Source: Clostridia bacterium (lineage in GTDB: Bacteria; Bacillota; Clostridia; Oscillospirales; Acutalibacteraceae). From it: 33,799 nucleotides of DNA. Positions 33,636-33,799 of the stretch are shown here, one piece after another. The notes below the pieces were generated by a model that saw only the letters and a program-made list of their open reading frames with translations, had not been told where the DNA came from and ran no database searches. The position numbers were made by a program, and so were the translations under genes. The DNA lies in assembly GCA_017938985.1 (NCBI GenBank), contig JAGBAK010000041.1, positions 1-33,799 of the forward strand. Reading direction: 5' to 3'. Position 1 is the first letter of the stretch. Every line of letters starts with the position of its first letter.

Positions 33636-33799
33636 ATGAAAATTGATAAACTCTGCGGCGAAAGATTTAAAGAAAAGCCCTCGGATTGCGTCATCGACAG
33701 CCATGCTCTTATGCTCAGAGGCGGTTATATGAAGGGCGTTGCCAACGGCATTTATTCTTCATTTATGCCGCTCAGAAGAATTACAAGAAAAATTGAAAA
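33636..33799 (+). CDS. proS: Prolyl-tRNA synthetase, N-terminal fragment (cut by window end)
   Basis: The visible 54 codons begin MKIDKLCGERFKEKPSD and continue SHALMLRGGYMKGVANGIYS, then LRRITRKIE. This is the conserved opening of bacterial (long-form) prolyl-tRNA synthetase, which charges tRNA-Pro with proline. AAGAGG precedes the ATG and a promoter lies directly upstream. The catalytic class II motifs lie beyond the window. Confidence 0.92.
   Translation, partial: MKIDKLCGERFKEKPSDCVIDSHALMLRGGYMKGVANGIYSSFMPLRRITRKIE

Overview
The window looks like a chromosomal segment of a gut-type, low-to-mid GC, anaerobic Clostridia bacterium (Oscillospiraceae/Ruminococcaceae-like). The evidence is strong AGGAGG ribosome sites, TTGACA/TATAAT promoters, many GTG and TTG starts, a small two-helix protein of a type I recall only from Clostridia, and short palindromic intergenic repeats typical of that group. 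This assignment is inferred from gene content, not from a phylogenetic marker. I see no rRNA, tRNA, CRISPR array, phage or transposase gene.

Layout. 1-2.3 kb (minus): an AraC regulator, an OmpR-type response regulator and a PepSY-containing sensor kinase cut by the window start. 2.5-6.3 kb (plus): a secreted beta-helix protein resembling GH141 and a GPH-type sugar transporter, probably one glycan-use unit under the divergent AraC regulator. 6.5-10.8 kb: a MATE exporter, a YczE-like membrane protein (minus), an XRE regulator with a membrane tail and a cytosolic GH28-like beta-helix protein. 10.9-11.5 kb (minus): two small translationally coupled proteins.

11.7-18.9 kb (minus): a complete V-type ATPase operon in the order E, DUF2764, A, B, D, I, K. 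This is the Bacteroidetes/spirochaete/chlamydia arrangement without recognisable C, F or G/H genes. The K subunit carries a sodium-type ion-site pattern. The 5' end of subunit I is frame-disrupted. 19.2-22.2 kb: a cytosolic Cys-type sulfatase, a CDF metal exporter with a histidine tail, and a divergent TetR regulator.

22.2-25.5 kb: a structured repeat region, then (minus) an Eis-like acetyltransferase preceded by a secreted neutral-ceramidase-like gene split by a one-base frameshift in an A-run. 25.6-28.8 kb: a palindromic MITE-like element, then (minus) a PnuC-like transporter, a cytosolic BNR/sialidase-like protein and an old-yellow-enzyme flavoprotein. 28.9-32.2 kb (plus): aldo/keto reductase, ribulose-phosphate 3-epimerase, ribokinase and an aquaporin. 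32.3-33.8 kb: an extended SDR epimerase with a long coiled-coil tail (minus) and the first 54 codons of prolyl-tRNA synthetase (plus).

Together these suggest a carbohydrate-degrading anaerobe that uses a probably Na+-coupled V-ATPase. I did not find a convincing new defence or mobile system. The points most worth checking are the V-ATPase composition and ion specificity, the two A-run frame breaks, the structured repeats, and operator-like palindromes on two regulator promoters.
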